IMG/VR virus record: IMGVR_UViG_3300031569_000508 | Location: 1-23,611 of that record | From: a virus | Reading direction: 5' to 3' (one strand) | Length of the DNA stretch: 23,611 bases | Shown: one piece after another, positions 1 to 6,570 of the stretch | How the letters are laid out: every line of letters begins with the position of its first letter | How positions within the stretch are numbered: position 1 is the first letter of the stretch | The notes under the pieces: model-generated | What the model was told of the DNA's origin: nothing | The model's database searches: none | Seen by the model: the letters and a program-made list of their open reading frames with translations, nothing else | Made by a program: the position numbers and the translations under genes

Positions 1-1
1 T

Positions 2-577
2 AATAACGCTTATAATTGGTGTTTAGATAATGGTTTAACTCCTTCTGCTATGGTCATGGTAGATGCAAGAAAGTTTAATGCGAGGTTTACAAAACCTGTA
101 GTAGAGGAATGTAAATACTTTATAGCTTCACAATGTAACCCTAGTGTATTTGAGGGATTGCCAAAAGATAGAACTTATCTGTGGCATACGCAAGCAGACT
201 TATTAAAAGATATACTAGATGAGCAATATAAAACATGGTGGTCAGTTCCAGGAGGATCGACTGTATTGTTAAGAGCTATACCATTGTTTAGAATGTTAGG
301 ATTTAAAAGATTTCATTTATTTGGGTGTGACTCCTGTTTAAGTGAAGATGATATGCATCACGCATACGAACAAGAAGAAAATGATGGACAGTTAGTTATG
401 CCCGTAAACGTGAGCGGAAAAGTATTTAACTGTAACCCTTGGATGGTATCGCAAGCCCAAGAGTTTATTGACCTAATTAAAATGTTAGGTGATGAAATTG
501 AGTTAGCAATCTATGGTGGGTTATTACATCATATTTTAGAATCCGGCGCGTCATACGCCGATATTAAGGAGATTTAA
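2..577 (+). CDS. DUF115 / MptE-like protein, 5'-partial
   Basis: The frame is open from the left edge of the window, so the N-terminus is missing and the first in-frame Met (base 50) is probably internal. The visible part shows a VDARKFN stretch, a YFIASQCNP stretch and a GGSTVLLRAIPLFRMLGFKR helix followed by FHLFGCD and HHAYEQEEN. This order (Gly-rich loop, helix, strand ending in G-x-D, then H-x-A-Y) matches phage members of the DUF115 / 6-hydroxymethylpterin pyrophosphokinase MptE-like superfamily, which also includes flagellin-glycosylation MAF proteins. The reaction in phages is not established; a nucleotide-sugar or glycosyl-transfer role on virion or host surface is an inference from the superfamily. 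It lies directly upstream of the fibre array, one base before the next gene, so it is part of the late operon. A small GC-rich hairpin (544-560) lies in its 3' end. Confidence 0.55.
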   Translation, partial: NNAYNWCLDNGLTPSAMVMVDARKFNARFTKPVVEECKYFIASQCNPSVFEGLPKDRTYLWHTQADLLKDILDEQYKTWWSVPGGSTVLLRAIPLFRMLGFKRFHLFGCDSCLSEDDMHHAYEQEENDGQLVMPVNVSGKVFNCNPWMVSQAQEFIDLIKMLGDEIELAIYGGLLHHILESGASYADIKEI

Positions 578-578
578 C

Positions 579-1037
579 ATGGCAGCAACAGCATGGCAAC
601 TATACAACAGTGCCAAAAAATATATAGGCAATGGTACCATAACGTTAGGTGCCGGCGTGTTTAAAATGGTTTTAGCTCAAACAGCTAGTAATGCTTCTAC
701 ATTTACTTTGAGTACATACGCATCTGTGACAAATGAAGTTGCAGCCGCAGGTGGATATACTACCGGTGGTAGAGACTTAGTACCCGCTACAGCTCAATGG
801 ACAGTAGGTGCATCGGCTAAACAGCAGAAGTTTTCTATGTCTGCAGTGGGTTTAGCGTTTACAGCTTCGGGAGCTAGTCTAGTAAATATTAGATATGCGA
901 TTTTACGTAACTCTACAGGAGCAACTGCAGGTAAACTTTTATGTTTCTGTCAGCTATCTAGCTCACAATTTACTGTAACAAGCCCTAACACATTAACTGT
1001 TTTACCTGCTGCTACTGGCATATTTACCTTAACATAA
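579..1037 (+). CDS. Small virion structural protein (fibre region)
   Basis: A 152-residue, Ala/Thr/Ser-rich beta protein. The core pattern, F-K-M-V-L-A then S-V-T-N-E-V then G-Y-T-T-G-G, then a hydrophobic R-Y-A-I-L-R-N strand, resembles a widespread family of small phage virion proteins (roughly V-K-V-M-L ... V-S-N-E-V-x-G-x-G-Y-T-x-G-G ... A-R-Y-A-V-I) usually found next to tail or fibre genes. The exact role is unknown to me; a decoration, adaptor or tail-tip component is likely. The start is supported by AAGGAG at 566-571, seven bases before the ATG. It is the first gene of the fibre block and is followed after ten bases by the repeat protein at 1048. Confidence 0.55.
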   Translation: MAATAWQLYNSAKKYIGNGTITLGAGVFKMVLAQTASNASTFTLSTYASVTNEVAAAGGYTTGGRDLVPATAQWTVGASAKQQKFSMSAVGLAFTASGASLVNIRYAILRNSTGATAGKLLCFCQLSSSQFTVTSPNTLTVLPAATGIFTLT

Positions 1038-1047
1038 GGAGCTAGTA

Positions 1048-1860
1048 ATGGCTACCGGCTGGGGACGAAATACCTGGAGCTCTGGCCCATGGGGCGAAGG
1101 GGATGTAATATCGTTAATTACAGGATCTGTCGCTATATCCGGTGTAGCACCTAGTGTAGTTCAAGGTAAAGTAATAACTCCGGGTGTAAAAGATTTAGTA
1201 TTAGCTGGATTTGCACCAACAGTATTAACTGGAGCAGTAATAACTCCAGGTGTAAAAGATTTAGTATTAGCTGGAATAGCACCAAGTATATTTGAAAGTA
1301 GCGTAATAACCCCTAGTGTAGGGGCAGCGGTGTTAAACGGATTAACACCCGGTGTAGTCCAAGGTAAAGTAATAACACCTAGTGTAGGCGCAGTAACACT
1401 AGCTGGATTAGCACCAAGTTTAGTTTATGGAGATGTAGCAGCGGCACCAGCAGGAGCACTTGTATTACAAGGAATAGCTCCTCAAGTTGTACAGCAACTG
1501 AATGTATTTAAAACTCCACTGGTTGGAGCAGTAAGTATAGCAAGTGAAGCACCACACGTATTTGGTAGCACCGTTATAACGCCTAGTGTAGGCGCATTAA
1601 CTATAACAGGAATAATTCCTGGTAGAACTGAAGGCAGAGTTATTACTCCAAATGTAGGTGCATTAGCATTACAAGGGTTTGCCCCTTCGGAAGTAATAGG
1701 AAGAATTATAACCCCTAGTGGGACTAGTTTAAATTTACAGGGATTTGCACCTTTAATTAACAGTCCTGATTGGGTTATAATAGATACTACTCAAGACCCA
1801 GAATGGGTTATAATAGATACTACTCAAGTTCCTGATTGGACAGAGATAGTTACAGGATAA
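1048..1860 (+). CDS. Beta-repeat tail/fibre protein with 22-residue repeats
   Basis: A 270-residue protein in three parts. Residues 1-19 form an aromatic-glycine cap (GWGRNTWSSGPWGEG). Residues 20-241 are about ten tandem repeats, nine of 22 residues and one of 24, with consensus V-I-T-P-x-V-G-A-L-x-L-x-G-hydrophobic-A-P-x-V-x-x-G-x. Residues 242-270 contain 11-residue units, P-D/E-W-V-I-I-D-T-T-Q. A repeated strand-turn with regular Gly and Pro suggests an elongated beta-solenoid or fibrous shaft. No catalytic motif is visible. It shares its architecture with the protein at 7799-8515. The neighbours are fibre proteins, so a virion adhesin or structural shaft is the best inference. An ATG with GGAG four to eight bases upstream marks the start. 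Confidence 0.6.
   Translation: MATGWGRNTWSSGPWGEGDVISLITGSVAISGVAPSVVQGKVITPGVKDLVLAGFAPTVLTGAVITPGVKDLVLAGIAPSIFESSVITPSVGAAVLNGLTPGVVQGKVITPSVGAVTLAGLAPSLVYGDVAAAPAGALVLQGIAPQVVQQLNVFKTPLVGAVSIASEAPHVFGSTVITPSVGALTITGIIPGRTEGRVITPNVGALALQGFAPSEVIGRIITPSGTSLNLQGFAPLINSPDWVIIDTTQDPEWVIIDTTQVPDWTEIVTG
1105..1770 (+). repeat. Coding tandem repeats, 66-bp unit
   Basis: Ten in-frame units, mostly 66 bp, encode the 22-residue repeats of the protein at 1048. Adjacent units beginning near 1171 and 1237 are almost identical in DNA over about 40 bases, whereas others are diverged, which indicates stepwise duplication with some recent copies. Confidence 0.85.
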
Positions 1861-1869
1861 GGAAATAAT

Positions 1870-2889
1870 ATGTCAACGTATTCAAATTTATCGGTAGAGT
1901 TAATAGGAACCGGAGAACAGTCGGGCACATGGGGAACAACGACTAATACCAATTTAGGTACAGCAATGGAAGAAGCCATTGTTGGTACAGTCGATCAAGC
2001 TGTTGGTACAGGGGATACTACATTACCTTGGGCTACTGCTTCAAATGCTACTCAAGTAGCCCGTCACTTACGCCTTAACCTTACAGGAAGTGCAGGCGGA
2101 TCAGGAAATTTAATTATACCTACTGCCGCTGCAGGTGGTGCTGGCACTTTCCAAAAACAATTCTTAATTAAAAATAGCTCTGATACAGCTATAACAGTTA
2201 AAACTGCTTCAGGTTCAGGGGTGTTAGTTCCAGCAGGTAAAGCATCTTTTGTATATGCAGACGGTACCAATGTTGTTGCTTCTATTGATTATATTAGTGG
2301 GTCAATTGTTTCAGGCGATGTAACTATCACTGGCGGCACTATTAATAATACTCAGATAGGTAATACTACTCCAAATACAGGCGCTTTTACAACACTCGCA
2401 GCTTCAAGCACAGTTTCAGGCGCAGGCTTTACAGCGCGCTTTGCTACACCAGGACCTATTGGTAACACTGTTGCTAGCACAGGTAATTTTACAACTCTAG
2501 GGGCAACAGGTAATGTAACTCTAGGTGATGCGGTTGGAGATGAAGTCACTCATAATGCAGGGACAGTAAATATCCCTAATAACCTTATATACTCTGGTAC
2601 AGGAACAGTTACACTACCTAATGGTACTACAGGACAACGACCCACTCCCGCGGCAGGAATGATTAGATATAATTCAACTGAAGCTGAGTTTGAAGGGTAT
2701 GCAGATGGAGAATGGGGATCAATTGGCGGAGGTGCTTCGGCAGGTGGTGCTATCTATGAGAACGTTGACAATGTTTCAGAAAATTATACAATAACAGCAG
2801 GATCGAATGGTATGTCAGTAGGACCTATGACAATAGACTCAGGATTTACTGTTACTATTCCTGCGGGACAACGATGGGTGATATTATAA
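1870..2889 (+). CDS. Tail fibre protein
   Basis: A 339-residue fibre. The N-terminal signature (ELIGTGEQSGTWGTTTNTNL, residues 10-29) is the virion-attachment start seen in many phage fibres of this type. The middle consists of T/N/G-rich beta-repeats (G-x-I-x-N-T-x-I-G-x-x-T-P-x-x-G-A-F-T-T-L at about 155-175 and a related copy at about 190-205), typical of triple-helical shafts. Near the C-terminus, R-P-T-P-A-A-G-M-I-R-Y-N precedes a final block (E-N-V-D-N-V-S-E-N-Y-T-I-T-A-G-S-N-G-M-S-V-G-P) of about 45 residues. That last block resembles the entire free-standing protein at 4248-4412. Expected role: trimeric fibre in host recognition. The next gene starts two bases after the stop. Confidence 0.8.
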   Translation: MSTYSNLSVELIGTGEQSGTWGTTTNTNLGTAMEEAIVGTVDQAVGTGDTTLPWATASNATQVARHLRLNLTGSAGGSGNLIIPTAAAGGAGTFQKQFLIKNSSDTAITVKTASGSGVLVPAGKASFVYADGTNVVASIDYISGSIVSGDVTITGGTINNTQIGNTTPNTGAFTTLAASSTVSGAGFTARFATPGPIGNTVASTGNFTTLGATGNVTLGDAVGDEVTHNAGTVNIPNNLIYSGTGTVTLPNGTTGQRPTPAAGMIRYNSTEAEFEGYADGEWGSIGGGASAGGAIYENVDNVSENYTITAGSNGMSVGPMTIDSGFTVTIPAGQRWVIL

Positions 2890-2890
2890 T

Positions 2891-4075
2891 ATGAGTACAA
2901 TAATTAATGCAGACACAAGTAACGGACTAAAGCTAACCTCTGATACAAGTGGTGAGATAGAGCTACAATCAGCAGGGACAACTCAAGCTAAAATTACTTC
3001 TAGCGGATTACAAAATGCAAGTGGTAGTGCTATTACTTCACAAGCAGGTAGAAACCTTATCATCAATGGCAATATGGCTATTGACCAAAGAGGGGGCACA
3101 GCTACTATTAATGCAACGGGAGTTACTTATAATGTTGATAGATGGTTAGGTAGAGGGGTTGCTTCTGCTGGAGTATTTACATTAGCACAAGATACAACTT
3201 CACCAGCCAATTTTACAAATTCATTAAAAGCTACTGTTACAACAGCAGATAGTTCTATTGCTAGTGGGTCTTCTTATAGAGTTCAACAAATGGTTGAAGG
3301 TTATAATATAGCAAACCTTAATTGGGGTACTTCAGATGCACAGTCAGTATCTTTATCATTTTGGGTTCGTTCAAGTCAAACAGGAACATTTGGTGGTTCA
3401 GTTGGTAATGGCGATTATAATAGATTTAATGTATTTTCTTATACTATATCAGTAGCCAACACATGGGAATACAAAACAGTTACCATTGCAGGTGATACAT
3501 CAGGAACATGGGCAACAAATCAAAATTTAGGCTTAAGATTAAACTTTAGTTTAGGTGCAGGAAGTTCTATTTTAACATCTGCTGGTTCATGGGGGTCTGC
3601 GGTAAAAGAAGGTGTAACAGGACAAACAAATGTAATTGCTACAAGCGGTGCAACTTTTTATGTAACTGGAGTACAACTAGAAACAACTACTGCAACACCT
3701 TTTGAACACTTACAATATGGGCAACAATTAGCTTTGTGTCAGAGGTATTATCAGTTTATAACTGGAGCAGGTTCTAGTTATGCTTTTTTTGCTACGGGTA
3801 CTTATATATCTAGCACTCAATGTAGAGGTGTCCTTGTAAGTTCAAAAGTTAATTTCAGAGCTATTCCCACAATAACTTTTCAAGGAACTGCAAGTAATTA
3901 TAGAATATTGTCTAGTGCTACCAGAGCTTGTACTTCAATATCAGGAGTAATGTCTGATAAAAATGGACAACTATATTTTAATGCAACTAGTTCGGCTAGT
4001 ACGATTGGTAATTCAGGCTATTTGAGTTCAAATGGTACTTCTGCCACAGCTATTAACTTTTCAGCGGAGCTATAA
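2891..4075 (+). CDS. Tail fibre protein, copy A of duplicated cassette
   Basis: A 394-residue fibre. Residues 1-50 are a short shaft with a D-T-S-G-E-I-E-L unit; residues 55-68 carry NLIINGNMAIDQRG, a strong marker of a phage fibre jelly-roll domain; the body to about residue 275 is a beta-sandwich of carbohydrate-binding-module style; LQYGQQLALCQRYYQ at about 274-288 closes the domain. The remaining 105 or so residues form a tip. It aligns along most of its body with the protein at 6570-7634 (for example EGYN-hydrophobic-A-x-LNWGTSDAQ, SFWVRS, TGTFGG, TSGAT, EHLQYGQQL-x-LCQRYY), but the tips differ. The likely role is receptor binding. Its 3' end contains the ribosome binding site of the small gene at 4078. 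Confidence 0.85.
   Translation: MSTIINADTSNGLKLTSDTSGEIELQSAGTTQAKITSSGLQNASGSAITSQAGRNLIINGNMAIDQRGGTATINATGVTYNVDRWLGRGVASAGVFTLAQDTTSPANFTNSLKATVTTADSSIASGSSYRVQQMVEGYNIANLNWGTSDAQSVSLSFWVRSSQTGTFGGSVGNGDYNRFNVFSYTISVANTWEYKTVTIAGDTSGTWATNQNLGLRLNFSLGAGSSILTSAGSWGSAVKEGVTGQTNVIATSGATFYVTGVQLETTTATPFEHLQYGQQLALCQRYYQFITGAGSSYAFFATGTYISSTQCRGVLVSSKVNFRAIPTITFQGTASNYRILSSATRACTSISGVMSDKNGQLYFNATSSASTIGNSGYLSSNGTSATAINFSAEL
3732..3751 (+). repeat. 20-base direct repeat A at fibre domain/tip border
   Basis: The sequence ctttgtgtcagaggtattat is identical to 7390-7409 in the paralogous fibre gene. It encodes the end of the conserved L-C-Q-R-Y-Y block, immediately before the two proteins diverge. 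Confidence 0.9.
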
Positions 4076-4084
4076 TTATGACAT
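4065..4084 (+). repeat. 20-base direct repeat A at fibre stop / small-gene start
   Basis: The sequence cggagctataattatgacat is identical to 7624-7643. It spans the last codons and stop of the fibre gene, a GGAG ribosome binding site and the start codon of the following small gene, so it is both a translation junction and a possible recombination anchor. Confidence 0.9.
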
Positions 4085-4251
4085 TCAAATTAATAAATGA
4101 TGAAGATAATATAGCTGTAGCAGTTTTAAAAACAACAAATGATGCTATGGCTACAATTCCATTTGACCCAGCTAATACAGACTATCAAGAATACCTAGAA
4201 TGGTTAGAAGAAGGTAACGAACCAGAAGAAGCAGATGAGGAGACAGAATGA
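4078..4251 (+). CDS. Small acidic fibre-associated protein, copy A
   Basis: A 57-residue protein with a variable N-terminal half and an acidic C-terminal half, I-P-F-D-P-A-N-T-D-Y-Q-E-Y-L-E-W-L-E-E-G-N-x-P-E-E-A-D. The N-T-D-Y-Q-x-Y-L-x-W-x-x-E-G-N-x-P signature is common in small proteins directly after phage fibre genes. The function is unproven; a fibre assembly or chaperone role is often suspected from position. It is paralogous to the gene at 7637-7798, which follows the paralogous fibre. The start is set by GGAG at 4067-4070, and the stop overlaps the next start as ATGA. Confidence 0.7.
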   Translation: MTFKLINDEDNIAVAVLKTTNDAMATIPFDPANTDYQEYLEWLEEGNEPEEADEETE

Positions 4252-4412
4252 GCGTAACAATAAACGGCATAGGCTTTGTAGAAAACAGCACAACACTAGA
4301 TGAAAACTACACATTAGTAGACAATCGTAATGCGATGACTGCTGGTCCTGTTACAGTAGCCGATGGCATAACAATAACAGTAGGTGATGGCTCTACATGG
4401 AGTGTGGTCTAA
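4248..4412 (+). CDS. Free-standing fibre-tip-like module, 54 residues
   Basis: The ATG overlaps the previous stop by four bases (ATGA) and the stop overlaps the next start as TAATG, so this short frame is translationally coupled on both sides. The protein reads E-N-S-T-T-L-D-E-N-Y-T-L-V-D-N-R-N-A-M-T-A-G-P-V-T-V-A-D-G-I-T-I-T-V-G, then ends T-W-S-V-V. It matches the C-terminal block of the fibre at 1870-2889 (E-N-Y-T-I-T-A-G-S-N-G-M-S-V-G-P, ending R-W-V-I-L) in order and spacing. It is therefore the same beta-module existing as a separate polypeptide. Its role is unknown; a trimer cap, attachment adaptor or remnant of a larger fibre are all possible. Confidence 0.65.
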   Translation: MSVTINGIGFVENSTTLDENYTLVDNRNAMTAGPVTVADGITITVGDGSTWSVV

Positions 4413-4918
4413 TGGTAACTAAAGTAAACGGAAATAGCACCAGTACATTTGGTGGAGCTATATCTGCCAGTAATGTAGGTTCTGGAATACTACAAGTAGT
4501 TAACTATAATACTACTACAACATTTTCAACAACTGTTCGGTCATTGACGAATGTAACAGACTTTAATGTCACTCTTACTCCAGCTTCAAGCACTTCAAAA
4601 ATTTTGGTATTTGTTGATTTTAGGTATGGGAACAGTAGTTCGGGAAGTGTTAAAGCCTCCTTGTTAAGAGATGCAGTTTCAATATCGCTTGGGGGTGATA
4701 ACAATTTATCAAATGTTTATGTAGGTCATGGAAGTACAACTCAAGGATTTGGAAGTTTTAGCTTTTCATACCTAGACTCACCAAGTACAACATCGGCAGT
4801 CACTTATCAACTTCAAGCGTTTTCTAGTGCTGGAACACTTTACATAAACAACAGAAATAATGGCAATACTAGTGCTAATGTTATGGGTTCAATGACAGCA
4901 ATGGAGGTGGCAGCGTGA
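4412..4918 (+). CDS. Fibre-like virion protein
   Basis: A 168-residue beta protein. I place the start at the ATG of the TAATG overlap (4412); an upstream in-frame ATG (4397) would overlap the previous gene further and is less likely. After a short N-terminal shaft (F-G-G-A-I-S-A-S-N-V-G-S-G) it has G-I-L-Q-V-V-N-Y followed by V-T-L-T-P-A-S-S-T-S-K-I-L-V-F-V-D-F and a L-L-R-D strand. This is a pattern common in marine phage fibre modules that fold as a compact beta-sandwich. Likely a receptor-binding or fibre accessory protein. It ends in a GTGA overlap with the next gene. Confidence 0.65.
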   Translation: MVTKVNGNSTSTFGGAISASNVGSGILQVVNYNTTTTFSTTVRSLTNVTDFNVTLTPASSTSKILVFVDFRYGNSSSGSVKASLLRDAVSISLGGDNNLSNVYVGHGSTTQGFGSFSFSYLDSPSTTSAVTYQLQAFSSAGTLYINNRNNGNTSANVMGSMTAMEVAA

Positions 4919-5400
4919 GCACAGTAAAAAGTAAAAATCTACAGGTAGGTACAGATGCGACAGCTACTAACAACTTTACTATCTATCAACCATCTACACC
5001 TGATGGCACATTAAGGATTGGTGTCGGTAATGCTGATAGTCCTACAGAGGTAGCACAGTTTACATCAGCAGGAATGGTTAGCGGAGCTACATCTCTTACA
5101 ACAGCATCTGGTTCAGCTCCAAGTTACTCTGCAAGAGCATGGGTAAACTTTGATGGAACTCTAGCAGCAGCAAGTATGATTAGAGGTAGTGGAAATGTGA
5201 GTAGTATGACAGACACTGGAACAGGAAACTATAGGGTTAATTATGCCACTGTAATGTCTGACAGTAATTACGCTGCTGTCGCTGGAACATCAAATGATAG
5301 CACTATTAGACTTGATTTACATGCAACAACCAACGTAAGAGTAGTAACTAATGCCACTGCTGCCAATGCGGCTATTATTTCTGTAGCAATTTTTAGATAG
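4915..5400 (+). CDS. Fibre-like virion protein (GTG start)
   Basis: A 161-residue protein starting at GTG 4915, in a GTGA overlap with the previous stop; GGAGG at 4903-4907 lies seven bases upstream and supports the start. The N-terminal half has a short strand repeat (N-F-T-I-Y-Q-P-S-T-P-D-G-T-L-R-I-G-V-G) and ends with F-T-S-A-G-M. The C-terminal half begins A-R-A-W-V-N-F-D-G-T, and then S-M-T-D-T-G-T-G-N-Y-R-V-N-Y, a module repeatedly found at tips of phage fibres. Probably an adhesin or tip module. Confidence 0.7.
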   Translation: MSTVKSKNLQVGTDATATNNFTIYQPSTPDGTLRIGVGNADSPTEVAQFTSAGMVSGATSLTTASGSAPSYSARAWVNFDGTLAAASMIRGSGNVSSMTDTGTGNYRVNYATVMSDSNYAAVAGTSNDSTIRLDLHATTNVRVVTNATAANAAIISVAIFR

Positions 5401-5408
5401 GACAAATT

Positions 5409-5603
5409 ATGAATAAAGTAATAGTATATACACAAGACGATGAAACAGTTGCAGTAGTTATTCCTACCCCAGAAGGATTAGAGACAATGACAGTAGAAGA
5501 AATTGCAGATAAAGATGTACCGACAGGCAAAGAGTATCACATTGTAGAAGATTCAGAAATACCAACTGACAGAACTTTTAGGGATGCGTGGATATGGGAA
5601 TAA
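5409..5603 (+). CDS. Small fibre-region protein, 64 residues
   Basis: A short acidic protein, with a V-A-V-V-I-P-T-P strand, D-V-P-T-G-K-E-Y-H-I-V, then I-P-T-D-R-T-F-R-D-A-W-I-W-E at the C-terminus. The D-x-P-x-G-x-x-Y-x-I-V and R-x-F-R-x-A-W motifs recur in small proteins located among fibre genes of marine phages. Function unknown. It sits nine bases after the preceding fibre and its end overlaps the start of the gene at 5594, so the two are probably made together. Confidence 0.6.
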   Translation: MNKVIVYTQDDETVAVVIPTPEGLETMTVEEIADKDVPTGKEYHIVEDSEIPTDRTFRDAWIWE

Positions 5604-5818
5604 CAGTCAACATAGACAAAGCTAAAGACATCACAAAGGATAGACTTCGTGAAGAGCGTAAGCCATTGCTTGAAGCACAAGATGTATTGTTCCAACGAGC
5701 ATTAGAATCAAGTGCAGATACAACAGCTATCGTAAAAGAAAAAAAAAGACTACGAGACATAACTAAACAAGTAGACAGCCTGACAACTGTTGAGGAATTA
5801 AAAAAGGCAACTGTATAA
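5594..5818 (+). CDS. Small helical protein, 74 residues
   Basis: I choose ATG 5594 (MGITVNIDKAKDITKD); a GTG at 5588 would add two residues. The protein is highly charged and helical: K-A-K-D-I-T-K-D-R-L-R-E-E-R-K-P-L-L-E-A-Q-D-V, then residues compatible with a coiled coil, ending T-V-E-E-L-K-K-A-T. It matches a family of small phage proteins that follow the R-x-F-R-x-A-W type gene, as here. The role is unknown; a fibre assembly cofactor is an inference from gene order. It overlaps the previous gene by ten bases and its TAA forms TAATG with the next start. Confidence 0.6.
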   Translation: MGITVNIDKAKDITKDRLREERKPLLEAQDVLFQRALESSADTTAIVKEKKRLRDITKQVDSLTTVEELKKATV

Positions 5819-6393
5819 TGACTATAACACTCAAACCCACAGCATCAGAAACTACCATACAAAACAATGGCAGTGATATATTTACTGTAGATAGTACGGG
5901 TATAGCAATGGCTAGTGGTAAAACAATACAAAATGCTAGCGGAGATGTTGTAACTAACACACCAGCATTTAGTGCAAAAATAGCAAGTTCACAAAGTTTA
6001 TCTGAAACTACTAATACAAAACTTGCATTTGACACTGAAGATTTTGATACTGATAGTGCTTTTGATACATCTACCAATAGGTTTACTGTGCCTGCAGGAA
6101 AAGCAGGTCTATATTCTATTAGTGGTCTTGCGAGAATAGACTCACAGGTAAATACTAATTTAGTAATATCTATATTTTCTATTCTCAAAAATGGTTCTAA
6201 CCATAAACGCAGCTATCAATATTATAGTGCTAATTATATTAGGTCAGCTGGTATCTGTATAACATCAATAATGGATTTAGCAGTAGGCGACTATATAGAA
6301 CTGTATGGCTATATAAATGCAGCTGATAATACTGGTGGTCAAGTACTTCAAGGGGCTGATTCAACTTTTTGTGGACATAGACTAATAACATAG
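5818..6393 (+). CDS. Fibre protein with C1q/TNF-like C-terminal domain
   Basis: A 191-residue protein. Residues 1-48 are a short beta shaft (D-I-F-T-V-D-S-T-G-I-A-M-A-S-G-K-T-I-Q-N). From A-F-S-A-K (about residue 50) to the end it has the strand pattern of a C1q/TNF-like jelly roll: F-D-T at mid-domain, R-F-T-V-P-A-G-K-A-G-L-Y-S-I-S-G, then I-F-S-I-L-K-N-G, M-D-L-A-V-G-D-Y-I-E-L-Y-G-Y and terminal F-C-G-H-R-L-I. In phages such domains form trimeric fibre tips. Start is the ATG in a TAATG overlap at 5816-5820. The C1q assignment rests on pattern only. Confidence 0.7.
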   Translation: MTITLKPTASETTIQNNGSDIFTVDSTGIAMASGKTIQNASGDVVTNTPAFSAKIASSQSLSETTNTKLAFDTEDFDTDSAFDTSTNRFTVPAGKAGLYSISGLARIDSQVNTNLVISIFSILKNGSNHKRSYQYYSANYIRSAGICITSIMDLAVGDYIELYGYINAADNTGGQVLQGADSTFCGHRLIT

Positions 6394-6402
6394 GTAAAAA
6401 TA

Positions 6403-6570
6403 ATGACACTATATCAAAAAATAATAACACTATACCCAGAGCTAACAGATGAAGCATTTTTACCAGAAGGTACAATTGCATTACAAAACGATAATGATGA
6501 CAGAGGTGACTACATCAAAGAATGGAATCATCCTACATTAGCTAAACCAACAGACGAGGAATTAGCATAA
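6403..6570 (+). CDS. XkdW-like small tail protein
   Basis: A 55-residue protein beginning M-T-L-Y-Q-K-I-I-T-L-Y-P-E-L-T and continuing with I-A-L-Q-N-D-N-D-D-R-G-D-Y-I-K-E-W-N-H-P-T-L-A-K-P-T. The L-Q-N-D-x-D-x-x-G-D-Y-I-x-x-W-x-H-P motif is the hallmark of the XkdW family, named after the Bacillus PBSX prophage tail-region protein. The biochemical role of XkdW is not established; it is usually found near tail fibre genes. It stops in a TAATG with the following fibre gene, which suggests coupled synthesis. Confidence 0.75.
   Translation: MTLYQKIITLYPELTDEAFLPEGTIALQNDNDDRGDYIKEWNHPTLAKPTDEELA

Noticed and set aside
544-560. CGGCG/CGCCG hairpin as a terminator
   Set aside because: It lies inside the coding end of the DUF115-like gene, has a five-pair stem and no T tract, and is followed by the next gene's ribosome binding site.
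1105-1860. Direct repeats that could be taken for a CRISPR array
   Set aside because: Units are contiguous, in frame and encode a regular protein repeat; there are no unique spacers.
6239-6481. Hydrophobic - strand frame across the C1q-like and XkdW-like genes
   Set aside because: It is antisense to two supported genes and its low-complexity Leu-rich content is a shadow of AT-rich coding DNA; it shows that hydrophobic shadows occur by chance here.
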